From: Albibacterium bauzanense
Lineage (GTDB): Bacteria; Bacteroidota; Bacteroidia; Sphingobacteriales; Sphingobacteriaceae
Length of the DNA stretch: 32,936 nucleotides
Reading direction: 5' to 3'
Assembly (NCBI RefSeq): GCF_004339765.1
Contig: NZ_SMGO01000004.1
Coordinates: forward strand, 1-32,936
Each line of letters opens with the position of its first letter. Positions within the stretch are counted from its first letter, which is position 1. Shown here piece after piece: positions 1 through 7,430 of this stretch. Position numbers and translations under genes: made by a program. Under the pieces are notes generated by a model. That model was not told where the DNA came from, did no database searches, and was given only the letters and a program-made list of their open reading frames with translations.

Positions 1-1
1 A

Positions 2-88
2 TTTGATTTTATCCAGGCGAGATACAACCTGATATTCAGAACCAAGGTAATCGACTACTATTTAGGAAAGCCTATTACTTTTAACTAA
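2..88 (+). CDS. TolC-family outer membrane efflux protein, C-terminal end (partial)
   Basis: Only the last 28 codons and the TAA stop are in the window. The frame reads FDFIQARYNLIF, then a tail ending YYLGKPITFN. An aromatic 'F-x-x-A-x-Y-x-x-I-F' helix followed by 'YYxGKPxT' is the usual carboxy end of Bacteroidota TolC-like outer-membrane factors. The next gene, 21 bases downstream on the same strand, is an RND/MacA-type periplasmic adaptor, the normal partner of a TolC channel, so the two probably form one efflux or secretion operon that starts outside the window. The identification rests on a short tail plus context; the family is likely but the exact subtype cannot be judged. Confidence 0.7.
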   Translation, partial: FDFIQARYNLIFRTKVIDYYLGKPITFN

Positions 89-109
89 AATAAATTATAT
101 TTATAAACT

Positions 110-1498
110 ATGGCAAAGAAAAATAAATCGCTTAAATATGGCGTTATTGCGATTGTGATTATACTGGTTTTTGTGATTATAGCAAATAAGGCTGGTTGGA
201 TTGGACAGGGAGACGTTATTAAAGTTGCTACTGAAAAAGCTGAGAAACGAACCGTAAATGAAATGGTTTCTGCGAGTGGTAAAATTCAACCGGAAATTGA
301 AGTAAAGTTAAGTTCTGAAGTTTCGGGTGAAATTGTTGAATTGAACATTCGTGAAGGAGATATCGTAAAGAAAGGACAAGTATTATGTCGTGTAAAACCT
401 GATATTCTTCAGTCTGGTTATGATAAGGCTGTAGCATCATTAAACTCACAACGTGCAAATCTGGCTGCAGCGCAAGAACAGTTAAAGCAAATGGAAGCTA
501 CTTTTGCAAATAGCGAAGCTAACTATAATCGTAATTTAGAACTCTTCAATAAGAAAGTTATTTCGGCTTCAGAATTTGAAAACATTCGTTCAGAATACTT
601 AGGTGCAAAAGCAAACTTAGAAGCTCAACGTCAGAATGTTATAGGTGCTCGTTATGGCATCGATCAATCTCAGGCAACCGTTAAAGAAGCTTCAGATAAT
701 TTGGCAAGAACAACAATTTATGCGCCAGTAGATGGTGTAATTTCATTATTAAGTGTAGAATTGGGCGAACGTGTAGTAGGAACAGCACAAATGGCGGGTA
801 CAGAAATTATGCGTATTGCTAATATGTCATCTATGGAAGTGAATGTGGATGTGAATGAAAATGATATCAATCGTATATCAGTTAATAATGAAGCAACCAT
901 TGAAGTTGATGCATTTAGAGGTAGAAAATTTAAAGGGATAGTTACAGAAATTGGTAGCTCAGCAAAAGGGGTAGCAACTTCAACAACGACTTCAGCAGAA
1001 CAGGTAACCAATTTCAATGTGAAAGTTCGTATTCTTGCTGAATCATATACTGATCTTGCTGAAGGTAAATCAGAATTAGATTCTCCTTTTAAACCAGGAT
1101 TATCTGCAACGGTAGATATTCATACACAAAAAGATAATGGATTATCTGTACCTATTCAAGCAGTAACAACACGTGAAATTAATGCTCAAGGAGAAAGCAC
1201 GCCTCCAGGTGAGGAAGCAGCATCGACGCCAACGGATACCCCTGCAGGAGGCCCTGAAGCTAATGCAAGCACTACTGCACCAGTTAATGCAAGTCTTAAA
1301 GAATGTGTTTTCGTATATAGAAACGGTAAAGTTTATCAGGTTAACGTTACAACAGGTATTCAGGACGATCAGTATATTCGAATTTTAAGTGGTTTAGAAG
1401 AGGGTGAAGAAGTAGTAATAAGCCCTTTTACCGCTATTTCTAAAACATTGAAAGATAATACAGCAGTAGAAAAAGTAAGTAAAGAACAGCTTTTTTAG
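110..1498 (+). CDS. Efflux RND/MacA-type periplasmic adaptor subunit (HlyD family)
   Basis: This 462-residue membrane-fusion protein would bridge an inner-membrane pump and a TolC channel across the periplasm. It has one N-terminal membrane anchor (about residues 10-26), a first lipoyl half (about 55-95, 'REGDIVKKGQVLCRV'), a coiled-coil hairpin (about 97-195, rich in A, Q, E, N), the second lipoyl half ('TTIYAPVDGVIS', from about 201), a beta-barrel domain (about 240-345) and a C-terminal membrane-proximal domain. It is longer than typical MacA (about 370) mainly because of a Thr/Pro/Ala/Glu-rich, probably disordered stretch at about residues 358-395 inside the C-terminal domain. The TolC-like gene lies just upstream. 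No pump gene follows; the next gene is a desaturase with its own apparent promoter, so the permease must be elsewhere. The substrate is unknown. Confidence 0.88.
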   Translation: MAKKNKSLKYGVIAIVIILVFVIIANKAGWIGQGDVIKVATEKAEKRTVNEMVSASGKIQPEIEVKLSSEVSGEIVELNIREGDIVKKGQVLCRVKPDILQSGYDKAVASLNSQRANLAAAQEQLKQMEATFANSEANYNRNLELFNKKVISASEFENIRSEYLGAKANLEAQRQNVIGARYGIDQSQATVKEASDNLARTTIYAPVDGVISLLSVELGERVVGTAQMAGTEIMRIANMSSMEVNVDVNENDINRISVNNEATIEVDAFRGRKFKGIVTEIGSSAKGVATSTTTSAEQVTNFNVKVRILAESYTDLAEGKSELDSPFKPGLSATVDIHTQKDNGLSVPIQAVTTREINAQGESTPPGEEAASTPTDTPAGGPEANASTTAPVNASLKECVFVYRNGKVYQVNVTTGIQDDQYIRILSGLEEGEEVVISPFTAISKTLKDNTAVEKVSKEQLF

Positions 1499-1504
1499 AA
1501 AGCT

Positions 1505-1535
1505 TTTAAATTTGCTGGCCAAATACGTACCTTTG
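1505..1535 (+). promoter_or_regulatory. Candidate Bacteroidota promoter for the acyl-ACP desaturase gene
   Basis: TACCTTTG at 1528-1535 matches the TAnnTTTG -7 element exactly. A weak -33-like TTTA lies at 1505-1508, with a 19-base spacer. The desaturase ATG begins at 1544, only 8 bases after the element, so the transcript would have almost no 5' leader. The -7 match is clear and the -33 match is poor. Confidence 0.4.
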
Positions 1536-1543
1536 GCTTAGAT

Positions 1544-2539
1544 ATGCAAGAGAAACAACAGCCAATACATATAGGTTCAAGAAAAGAAGTAATGTCTTAT
1601 CTTGAACCTTTTATGCTCAATGAAATGAGCGAATATCTAAAACCTATAGATGAAAATTGGCAGCCTTCAGATTTTCTTCCCGATGCAACCCGAGATACTT
1701 TTTTTGAGGAAATCAGAGACCTTCAGGATTCTGCAAAAGAACTTTCATATGATACCGTTGCTGTATTAGTAGGTGATACGATTACAGAAGAAGCGCTTCC
1801 AACTTATGAATCATGGTTATCTATGGTTGAAGATGTTTCTAAGAATGGACAAGGAGGCTGGATGAAATGGGTGAGAGCCTGGACCGCAGAGGAAAATCGA
1901 CACGGCGATTTGTTGAATAAGTATTTATATCTATCCGGTAGAGTTGATATGCGTCAAATGGAAATATCCACTCAATACTTGATTAGTGATGGCTTTGAAA
2001 TAGGTACTGGTCATGACCCTTACCGTAATTTTATATATACTTCTTTCCAAGAACTGGCAACTAATGTTTCTCATAGGCGTGTTGCAGGTTTAGCAAAGCA
2101 ATCAGGTGATAAATTATTAGCAAAAATGTGTGGAGTCATTGCATCTGATGAAGCACGCCATGCTAAAGCATATATGTCATTTATTAAAAAAGCAATGGAG
2201 GTTGATGCTAACGAAGTTCTTATTGCTTTTGAAGATATGATGCGACATAAAATAGTGATGCCGGCTCATTTTCTTAGAGAGATGGGAATGAATATCGGAC
2301 AAACATTCGGCCATTTTACCGATGCAGCTCAAAGACTAGGAGTTTATACTTCAGTAGATTATGTTGATATCTTAAAAGAACTAATCTTAGAATGGAAGTT
2401 AGATTCTATCCGCGATTTAAACGAGGCTGGTGAAAAAGCACGTGATTATGTAATGAAATTACCGAACCGTTTAAGCCGTGTAGCAGAACGTATGCGTATC
2501 CCTACAATGGATTATAAATTTAAATGGATTCATGCGTAA
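1544..2539 (+). CDS. Soluble acyl-ACP desaturase (stearoyl-ACP desaturase family)
   Basis: A 331-residue protein of the ferritin-like di-iron acyl-ACP desaturase family (FA_desaturase_2), which inserts a cis double bond into a saturated acyl chain carried on acyl carrier protein. The two iron-binding repeats are visible as EENRHG (residues 116-121) and DEARHA (202-207). Additional helix carboxylates sit at E82/E83 and at E170 in 'FQELAT', matching the plant-type layout. There is no signal peptide or membrane span, consistent with a cytosolic enzyme. Length fits the family. A TAnnTTTG element lies 8 bases before the chosen ATG, which supports this start and a monocistronic transcript. Its 3' end overlaps the convergent PepSY gene by 20 bases. 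The position of the double bond made cannot be deduced. Confidence 0.93.
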   Translation: MQEKQQPIHIGSRKEVMSYLEPFMLNEMSEYLKPIDENWQPSDFLPDATRDTFFEEIRDLQDSAKELSYDTVAVLVGDTITEEALPTYESWLSMVEDVSKNGQGGWMKWVRAWTAEENRHGDLLNKYLYLSGRVDMRQMEISTQYLISDGFEIGTGHDPYRNFIYTSFQELATNVSHRRVAGLAKQSGDKLLAKMCGVIASDEARHAKAYMSFIKKAMEVDANEVLIAFEDMMRHKIVMPAHFLREMGMNIGQTFGHFTDAAQRLGVYTSVDYVDILKELILEWKLDSIRDLNEAGEKARDYVMKLPNRLSRVAERMRIPTMDYKFKWIHA

Positions 2540-3788
2540 CCAAAACTGGTTTACGCGATACTTTAACTTTACTTCCCTTTTTCTTTTTTAGTTTATTAAT
2601 CCAGATCAATGTTCCGGTAACTGGTAGGCTTGTAGCAATTAAACAAGCTAGGAAATAGATTAATTTACTAAACTGACCGTATACATCGCCCACATGCAGG
2701 GCTTTAATTGAGCCACTTACTCTTTCGTTAAATGGTTTGTCCCTGAAAATCATCGTTTCATGAACACTTGCATCCTGAACTTTTAGTTTAATTTGATTAG
2801 CTGCTGCTGGTGTAAAGAATCCCGCTTTAAATTTGCTAATGCTTATAATATCCTCATTATCTGCAGGTATTGTAACTCTTATATCCCCTTCGTACGGAAA
2901 TGATGTATTTACAGTTTCTAGATACGATGACATAGGTAATAATGTAATTGCAGCTTGACTTATATTTTCTGTATTCTCTTTTGAATCTGCACCTCTTGCA
3001 TTTCCTCCTTTAGCTGGAGCTGCTGGTGCCTCGTAGGTTCCTAAAGCTTTTCTTAGTCCTGTCCTATACCATTCAAACGACCATTGTGGGCCTGTTATAC
3101 CCATCAATAGTAGAAATACAAAAGAATATAAAGAAAGACTGTTGTGGATATCGTGATTGATACGTTTCCAGTTGCTATTAAATTTAATAGTAAGACCTTG
3201 TCGCCATCTTTTTATTTTCCTGGGAAACCAAATTACAATACCTGTTAACAGACCTATAGTAAACAGGATAGTCATTGCTCCGGAAATATAGCTTCCTAAT
3301 TTCTGATTTGCTAATCCTTCAAATATTGGAGTTTCAACCTTGTCCAGCAACAGCCAGCGGTGTAAACTGAACATAGAGCCCATAAATGTAGCAACCTTAC
3401 TTTCCTCTTTTGAGTTTCCTAAAATCTCCCCGTTATAAGGGTTAATATAGTATGTAACGCCACCTCTGCTATTATCTCCTTCTTTTCTTGTACTAATTTG
3501 ATATGATTTTGATTGACTTGACGGAATAGTAAAACCTGTTATCCTGGCATTACTTTCAACCTTAACAATTTCTGATAATTGTTCAATATCAATCTTATTA
3601 GCTTCAGGAGTTACTTTATGTAAATGAGAGGATGCCAGCTCTCTGATTTCTGTATTGTAAACATAAATAGTTCCACTCAAACAGATTACAAAAACGAAAA
3701 TCCCTGCAATTAATCCAACCCATAAATGGATATCATTAAATAGCTTTCTTATTATTTCCCAGTTACTCTTGGTTCTTGTATTTCTCAT
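2520..3788 (-). CDS. PepSY-associated TM-helix membrane protein (PiuB-like)
   Basis: A 422-residue inner-membrane protein with the four-helix layout of the PepSY_TM family: helices at about residues 22-44, 164-188, 217-236 and 375-397. The periplasmic part after helix 1 holds a PepSY-like segment ('YYINPYNGEILG', about 113-124). Histidines near membrane edges (H21, H143, H212/H215, H365) are typical of these proteins and could bind heme or metal. A low-complexity Ala/Gly/Lys/Asn linker lies at about 254-275. Family members are often iron-regulated and adjoin TonB-dependent siderophore receptors; some act as ferric-siderophore reductases. Here the divergent neighbour is an AraC-type regulator, which fits iron control, but no receptor is in view. 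Its 3' end overlaps the desaturase gene by 20 bases. Confidence 0.87.
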   Translation of the reverse strand: MRNTRTKSNWEIIRKLFNDIHLWVGLIAGIFVFVICLSGTIYVYNTEIRELASSHLHKVTPEANKIDIEQLSEIVKVESNARITGFTIPSSQSKSYQISTRKEGDNSRGGVTYYINPYNGEILGNSKEESKVATFMGSMFSLHRWLLLDKVETPIFEGLANQKLGSYISGAMTILFTIGLLTGIVIWFPRKIKRWRQGLTIKFNSNWKRINHDIHNSLSLYSFVFLLLMGITGPQWSFEWYRTGLRKALGTYEAPAAPAKGGNARGADSKENTENISQAAITLLPMSSYLETVNTSFPYEGDIRVTIPADNEDIISISKFKAGFFTPAAANQIKLKVQDASVHETMIFRDKPFNERVSGSIKALHVGDVYGQFSKLIYFLACLIATSLPVTGTLIWINKLKKKKGSKVKVSRKPVLVTHESI

Positions 3789-3821
3789 GATTGAATCACT
3801 TAGTGCTAATAGTTGAATTTA

Positions 3822-3853
3822 TTTAGGCTTATTCCAATAAAAAGCTATATTTG
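3822..3853 (+). promoter_or_regulatory. Candidate promoter in the AraC/PepSY divergent region
   Basis: TATATTTG at 3846-3853 is an exact TAnnTTTG -7 match, with TTTA at 3822-3825 and a 20-base spacer. It points toward the AraC-type gene at 3939. A small inverted repeat, CTATAT (3845-3850) and ATATAG (3866-3871), overlaps the -7 element and might be an operator. The 150-base intergenic region must also hold the PepSY promoter, which I could not place. Confidence 0.45.
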
Positions 3854-3938
3854 TACGCTATTTGGATATAGTCTAAATAAAACCAATCGCAAAAGTAGGA
3901 GATTTTGATAATTTCTTATTACGAATTACGGAGCAAAT

Positions 3939-4862
3939 ATGACGCAAGACGGAATTTTAAACGATAAATTATTAAATAGCGATATAAGCCTCGTAAATAC
4001 TGCCATAAGTATGGAGTTAAAAATGGATGAGATTTATATCTGGCATATTTTACCTAAACAAAATCAATCCAAACGTTTTGATTTCCAGGATAATGAATCA
4101 TATATTCAAATGGTTTTCTCTCTTGATTATTTGAAAGATTATCAAGAACATAATGTCGGCAATGCGGCTTATGATTTGCATCCGGAACAGAATGATTTAT
4201 TATTTATTCCTCGTGATTATAAAGATTTCTCGACTATACAGATCAGCGAAGAGCGCGAATTATTTGGAATAAATATTAGCACAGATTTATTTCTAAAGGT
4301 TCTTCCTAAAGAGAGCCCCATTTCAGATACCTTCAAAGATGGAATGTTGAATAATCAATCTATAATTGTTAAATCTGAAAATCGATTGGTTACTATAGCA
4401 ATGCGTCATGTTATTGAACAAATTATGCGTTGTATGCGTGACGATCATTACAGGTTCATTTATTATCAGGCTAAAGTTATGGAGCTGTTAAGCTTGCAAC
4501 TAGCTCAAATTGAAAATTCAACCAAAGAATCTCAACAATTAAAATACGATGAACTTAAAAGAGTCCATCGGGTAAAAGCTATTCTAGAACAAAATCCAGA
4601 ACATAATTACACTTTATTAGGTTTGGCACATGCTGTTGGAACCAATGACTCAACCCTTAAAAAGCATTTTAAATTAATTTTTGGAATAACAGTTTTTGGC
4701 TATTTAAATGCATATAGAATGGAAATGGCTAGAAAAGTGTTATTAGAGCAAGATTGTAAAGTAGCTGTTATTGCAAGCCAATTTGGTTATAAACATGCTA
4801 CCCATTTTAGTGCTGCCTTTAAAAAATACTTTGGTTATCCGCCAACGAAATTAAAAGTGTAG
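3939..4862 (+). CDS. AraC-family transcriptional regulator
   Basis: A 307-residue regulator. The last 100 or so residues form the AraC double helix-turn-helix: the first around 'TLLGLAHAVGTNDSTLKKHFK', and the second ending in 'FGYKHATHFSAAFKKYFGYPPTKLK', the family signature with its conserved F-x-x-x-F-K-K-x-F-G-Y-x-P. The N-terminal two thirds is a sensor region without an obvious named domain; its shape resembles PchR-type regulators that sense ferric siderophores. The start is supported by GGAG eight to eleven bases upstream of the ATG, one of the few clear Shine-Dalgarno-like sites here. It is divergent from a PepSY membrane protein and probably controls it. The iron/siderophore link is inferred from family and context. 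Confidence 0.88.
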   Translation: MTQDGILNDKLLNSDISLVNTAISMELKMDEIYIWHILPKQNQSKRFDFQDNESYIQMVFSLDYLKDYQEHNVGNAAYDLHPEQNDLLFIPRDYKDFSTIQISEERELFGINISTDLFLKVLPKESPISDTFKDGMLNNQSIIVKSENRLVTIAMRHVIEQIMRCMRDDHYRFIYYQAKVMELLSLQLAQIENSTKESQQLKYDELKRVHRVKAILEQNPEHNYTLLGLAHAVGTNDSTLKKHFKLIFGITVFGYLNAYRMEMARKVLLEQDCKVAVIASQFGYKHATHFSAAFKKYFGYPPTKLKV

Positions 4863-4868
4863 AAACGG

Positions 4869-5084
4869 TCAATTCTTTTTGCCTTGTCTATCTGGATTTT
4901 GATTCCCACGATTTACATTGCCTTGTTTATTGTCTGTTTGAAATGAATACTGACCACCACTATTTGGAATCCCTTGATTTTTATTCATCTTTTTTATATC
5001 TGAATGTTCCCGGTCAGTTGTTGATTTTGGATGTTGGGTTCCTTTTCTATCTGCAGGATTAACTCCTTTTTCTTTATTGTTCAT
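4869..5084 (-). CDS. Small hydrophilic hypothetical protein
   Basis: A 71-residue protein of no recognised family. It is almost entirely polar (Asn, Gln, Lys, Gly, Asp, Ser, Thr), has no cysteine, no tryptophan and hardly any hydrophobic residue, and is therefore probably disordered. The N-terminal part ('GVNPADRKGTQHP') is followed by Asn/Gly/Gln-rich segments such as 'GNVNRGNQNPDRQGKKN'. It is convergent with the AraC-type gene (6 bases between stops) and divergent from the radical SAM gene. It lies in a gap that would otherwise be empty, and no better frame exists on either strand. The composition recalls hydrophilic stress-type small proteins, but that is only an impression. Confidence 0.6.
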   Translation of the reverse strand: MNNKEKGVNPADRKGTQHPKSTTDREHSDIKKMNKNQGIPNSGGQYSFQTDNKQGNVNRGNQNPDRQGKKN

Positions 5085-5160
5085 AATAATAGAATTATTT
5101 TAATTTTAAAGTATCCATATATAAAATAACGCTTGAACCAAGACTTTGTTTAAATATATC

Positions 5161-5168
5161 TAACTTTG
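5161..5168 (+). promoter_or_regulatory. -7 promoter element abutting the radical SAM start codon
   Basis: TAACTTTG matches TAnnTTTG exactly and ends 4 bases before the ATG at 5173. Transcription would begin at or within a few bases of the start codon, giving a leaderless mRNA. No -33 TTTG lies at the usual distance. The same 15-base arrangement recurs at 27519-27533. Confidence 0.45.
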
Positions 5169-5172
5169 TTGC

Positions 5173-6132
5173 ATGAGTACATTATTAGATTCTGGCCAAA
5201 AACCTTATAATCACTACGGAGCATACCTGCGTAAAAAATACGATGGAAAGAGGGTATTCAAGATCATTGTAGATGGCCATTTTACATGCCCTAATCGCGA
5301 TGGGAGTAAAGGTTATGGTGGCTGTTCCTATTGTAATGTAGATTCTTTTACTCCAGATTCTGCCAGAAAATTGCCGAGCATTAAAGAACAGGTAGAAGAG
5401 GGGATTGAACGTGCTATTAACGGTTACAGAGCAGAGAAGTTTATTATTTACTTTCAGCCCAATACCAATACATATGCACCCGTTCATGCATTAAAATCCA
5501 TGTATGATGAAGCTTTAAGCATAGCTCCGGAACATGTTGTAGGTCTTTCTATCGGCACCAGGCCTGATTGCATTGATTTCGAAAAGGTCGCTCTTTTAGA
5601 AAGTTATTCTGATCGTTACGATGTCGATTTAGAAATGGGAATGGAATCTATTTACAACGATACTTTAAATCGTATTAATAGAGGTTGCAGTCACGAAGAG
5701 CTTGAAAAAGCTTTGAATCTGGTTAAAAATAGCCCCTTAGATATTTGCGTACATAGCATTTTTGGCTTCCCATGGGAAACTCATGAAATGATGTTACGTT
5801 ATGCAGATGAGATTAACCGTTTCCCTCAAATAAAGTTTGTTAAACTGCACCATCTTCATATTGTAGAAGGTTCTATTATGGGTGTTCAATATAAAAGAGA
5901 GCCATTTAAGGTATTTAGCTTGGAAGAATATACTGATTTTCTATGTGAGTTTATCCCGCTTCTACGTCCCGATATTGTCTTACAACGCTTGTTCGGTTTA
6001 GCAGATCAAGATCTTTTAATTGCACCTAATTGGGGATTAGGCAAGTCGTCGATTCAAACCCATATAGACAAAGAATTAGAAAGAAGAGGAGCTATCCAAG
6101 GATCCAATTATAAGGTACCTCACCTAATTTAA
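5173..6132 (+). CDS. TIGR01212-family radical SAM protein (YhcC-like)
   Basis: A 319-residue radical SAM protein. The cluster-binding cysteines are C39, C51 and C54, spaced C-x11-C-x2-C ('CPNRDGSKGYGGCSYC'). This unusual spacing is characteristic of the TIGR01212/YhcC group rather than the standard CxxxCxxC. Other family features include 'FQPNTNTYAP', 'GLSIGTRPDC', 'LEMGMES', 'HSIFGFPWET' and 'KLHHLHIVEG'. Length fits the family. The protein is expected to bind a 4Fe-4S cluster and S-adenosylmethionine in the cytosol; its substrate is not established. The start is supported by the promoter element directly before it. It is convergent with ilvA, and a hairpin lies between and partly inside the ilvA end. 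Confidence 0.9.
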   Translation: MSTLLDSGQKPYNHYGAYLRKKYDGKRVFKIIVDGHFTCPNRDGSKGYGGCSYCNVDSFTPDSARKLPSIKEQVEEGIERAINGYRAEKFIIYFQPNTNTYAPVHALKSMYDEALSIAPEHVVGLSIGTRPDCIDFEKVALLESYSDRYDVDLEMGMESIYNDTLNRINRGCSHEELEKALNLVKNSPLDICVHSIFGFPWETHEMMLRYADEINRFPQIKFVKLHHLHIVEGSIMGVQYKREPFKVFSLEEYTDFLCEFIPLLRPDIVLQRLFGLADQDLLIAPNWGLGKSSIQTHIDKELERRGAIQGSNYKVPHLI

Positions 6133-6164
6133 GATAATAACATTAAAGGAGGCTATCTATTGAA

Positions 6165-6198
6165 ACTATTCGAATACTATATAAAGTACTCGAATAGT
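6165..6198. terminator. Hairpin between the convergent radical SAM and ilvA genes, overlapping the ilvA stop
   Basis: ACTATTCGA (6165-6173) pairs with TCGAATAGT (6190-6198). After one mismatch the stem continues TACT/AGTA, giving 13 pairs around a 6-base loop. The ilvA stop codon (6177-6179) lies inside it. Modest T-runs follow on both strands (GTTTT on +, GTTTC on -), so it may be a weak bidirectional terminator. Confidence 0.5.
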
Positions 6199-7427
6199 GT
6201 TTTATCGTTATTGATCTCTTTAAAGTCAAAACCCTTTAGTTTCATCCGTTCAACAAGTGCCTGGTAATCTTTTGCACATTGAACTTCTATACCAACCAAA
6301 GCAGGGCCTCTTTCTCTTTGAGTTTTCTTAATAAATTCAAAACGGGTAATATCATCTGTAGGCCCCATCACTTCAGTAACAAAAAGTTTTAATGCGCCTG
6401 GTCTTTGTGGAAAATGAACTAAGAAATAATGTTTCTTTCCCTCATATTGTAAGGAAAGCTCTTTTATTTCGGCCATTCGATCGAAATCGTTATTGCCACC
6501 ACTAATAATACATACTACTTTCTTACCCTTTATTTCATCCTTAAACATGTCAAGTGAGGCAACTGTTAATGCACCTGCCGGTTCAGCAACAATAGCGTCA
6601 TTATTGTACAAGTTTAAAATGCTCGAACAAACTTTTCCTTCGGGTACCAGCTCAATCCTGCTTATATATTTTTGACATAATTCGAAGGTTAGATCACCCG
6701 CCCGTTTAACTGCTGCACCATCTACAAAGGTGATAATGTTATCAAGCGTTACTGGTTTACCAGCAGAAAATGCTGCCTTCATACAAGGCGCTCCTTCAGG
6801 CTCAACACCAAAACAGGTGACTTCCGGGCGTGCATGATTAAAATAATATCCTACTCCAGAGGCTAAACCACCACCACCAATAGGTATAATTACAACATTA
6901 ACATCCGGTAAATCCTCTAGAATTTCTACCCCTACAGTTCCCTGACCCTCAATTATTGCAGGATCATCAAAAGGAGGAACAAAGGTCATATTATGTTCCT
7001 TGGTATAAATTAAAGCTTCTCTAAGGCAATCATCAAATGTATCGCCTGTCAGAATAATTTCCACAAAAGATTCTCCAAACATACGAGTTTGGTCAATCTT
7101 TTGTTTCGGAGTATGGCTAGGCATAAATATTACACCTTTGATCTGTTGATTCTTACAAGAGAATGCAAAACCCTGAGCATGATTTCCTGCACTTGCACAC
7201 ACTACTCCATTTTTTCTTTCCTCGTCATTTAAACGAGATATTTTATTATAGGCACCTCTTAATTTATAAGATCGTACAACTTGCATATCCTCACGCTTCA
7301 GATAAATTGAAGCATTGTATTTTTTGGAAAGCCTGCTGTTATATTGAAGAGGAGTTCTATTGATTACCGATTGGATACGTTTTAAAGCAGCAACTGAATC
7401 AAGAGTTATATCCGAATGTTCGGCCAT
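6177..7427 (-). CDS. ilvA: Threonine ammonia-lyase (threonine deaminase)
   Basis: A 416-residue PLP enzyme converting threonine to 2-oxobutanoate, the entry step to isoleucine. The PLP lysine is K55 in '[10 protein letters not shown]', with the fold-type II phosphate-binding loop 'IGGGGLASG' and '[10 protein letters not shown]'. Residues from about 330 form a single ACT-like regulatory region ('[17 protein letters not shown]'). This matches the short (about 420-residue) Bacillus/Corynebacterium-type IlvA rather than the 514-residue E. coli form, which carries two such units. Its start lies 3 bases after the leuA stop, so it is the last gene of the branched-chain amino acid operon and probably translationally linked to leuA. 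Isoleucine feedback is expected from the family but not shown by sequence. Confidence 0.96.
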   Translation of the reverse strand: MAEHSDITLDSVAALKRIQSVINRTPLQYNSRLSKKYNASIYLKREDMQVVRSYKLRGAYNKISRLNDEERKNGVVCASAGNHAQGFAFSCKNQQIKGVIFMPSHTPKQKIDQTRMFGESFVEIILTGDTFDDCLREALIYTKEHNMTFVPPFDDPAIIEGQGTVGVEILEDLPDVNVVIIPIGGGGLASGVGYYFNHARPEVTCFGVEPEGAPCMKAAFSAGKPVTLDNIITFVDGAAVKRAGDLTFELCQKYISRIELVPEGKVCSSILNLYNNDAIVAEPAGALTVASLDMFKDEIKGKKVVCIISGGNNDFDRMAEIKELSLQYEGKKHYFLVHFPQRPGALKLFVTEVMGPTDDITRFEFIKKTQRERGPALVGIEVQCAKDYQALVERMKLKGFDFKEINNDKTLFEYFI

Positions 7428-7430
7428 GTT

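Noticed and set aside
718-1017. 99-codon open frame on the - strand
   Set aside because: It is a shadow of the membrane-fusion protein gene; the + strand product has clear lipoyl and barrel motifs.
1173-1388. 71-codon open frame on the + strand in another phase
   Set aside because: It arises from the low-complexity T/P/A codons of the adaptor gene read out of phase, and has no independent support.
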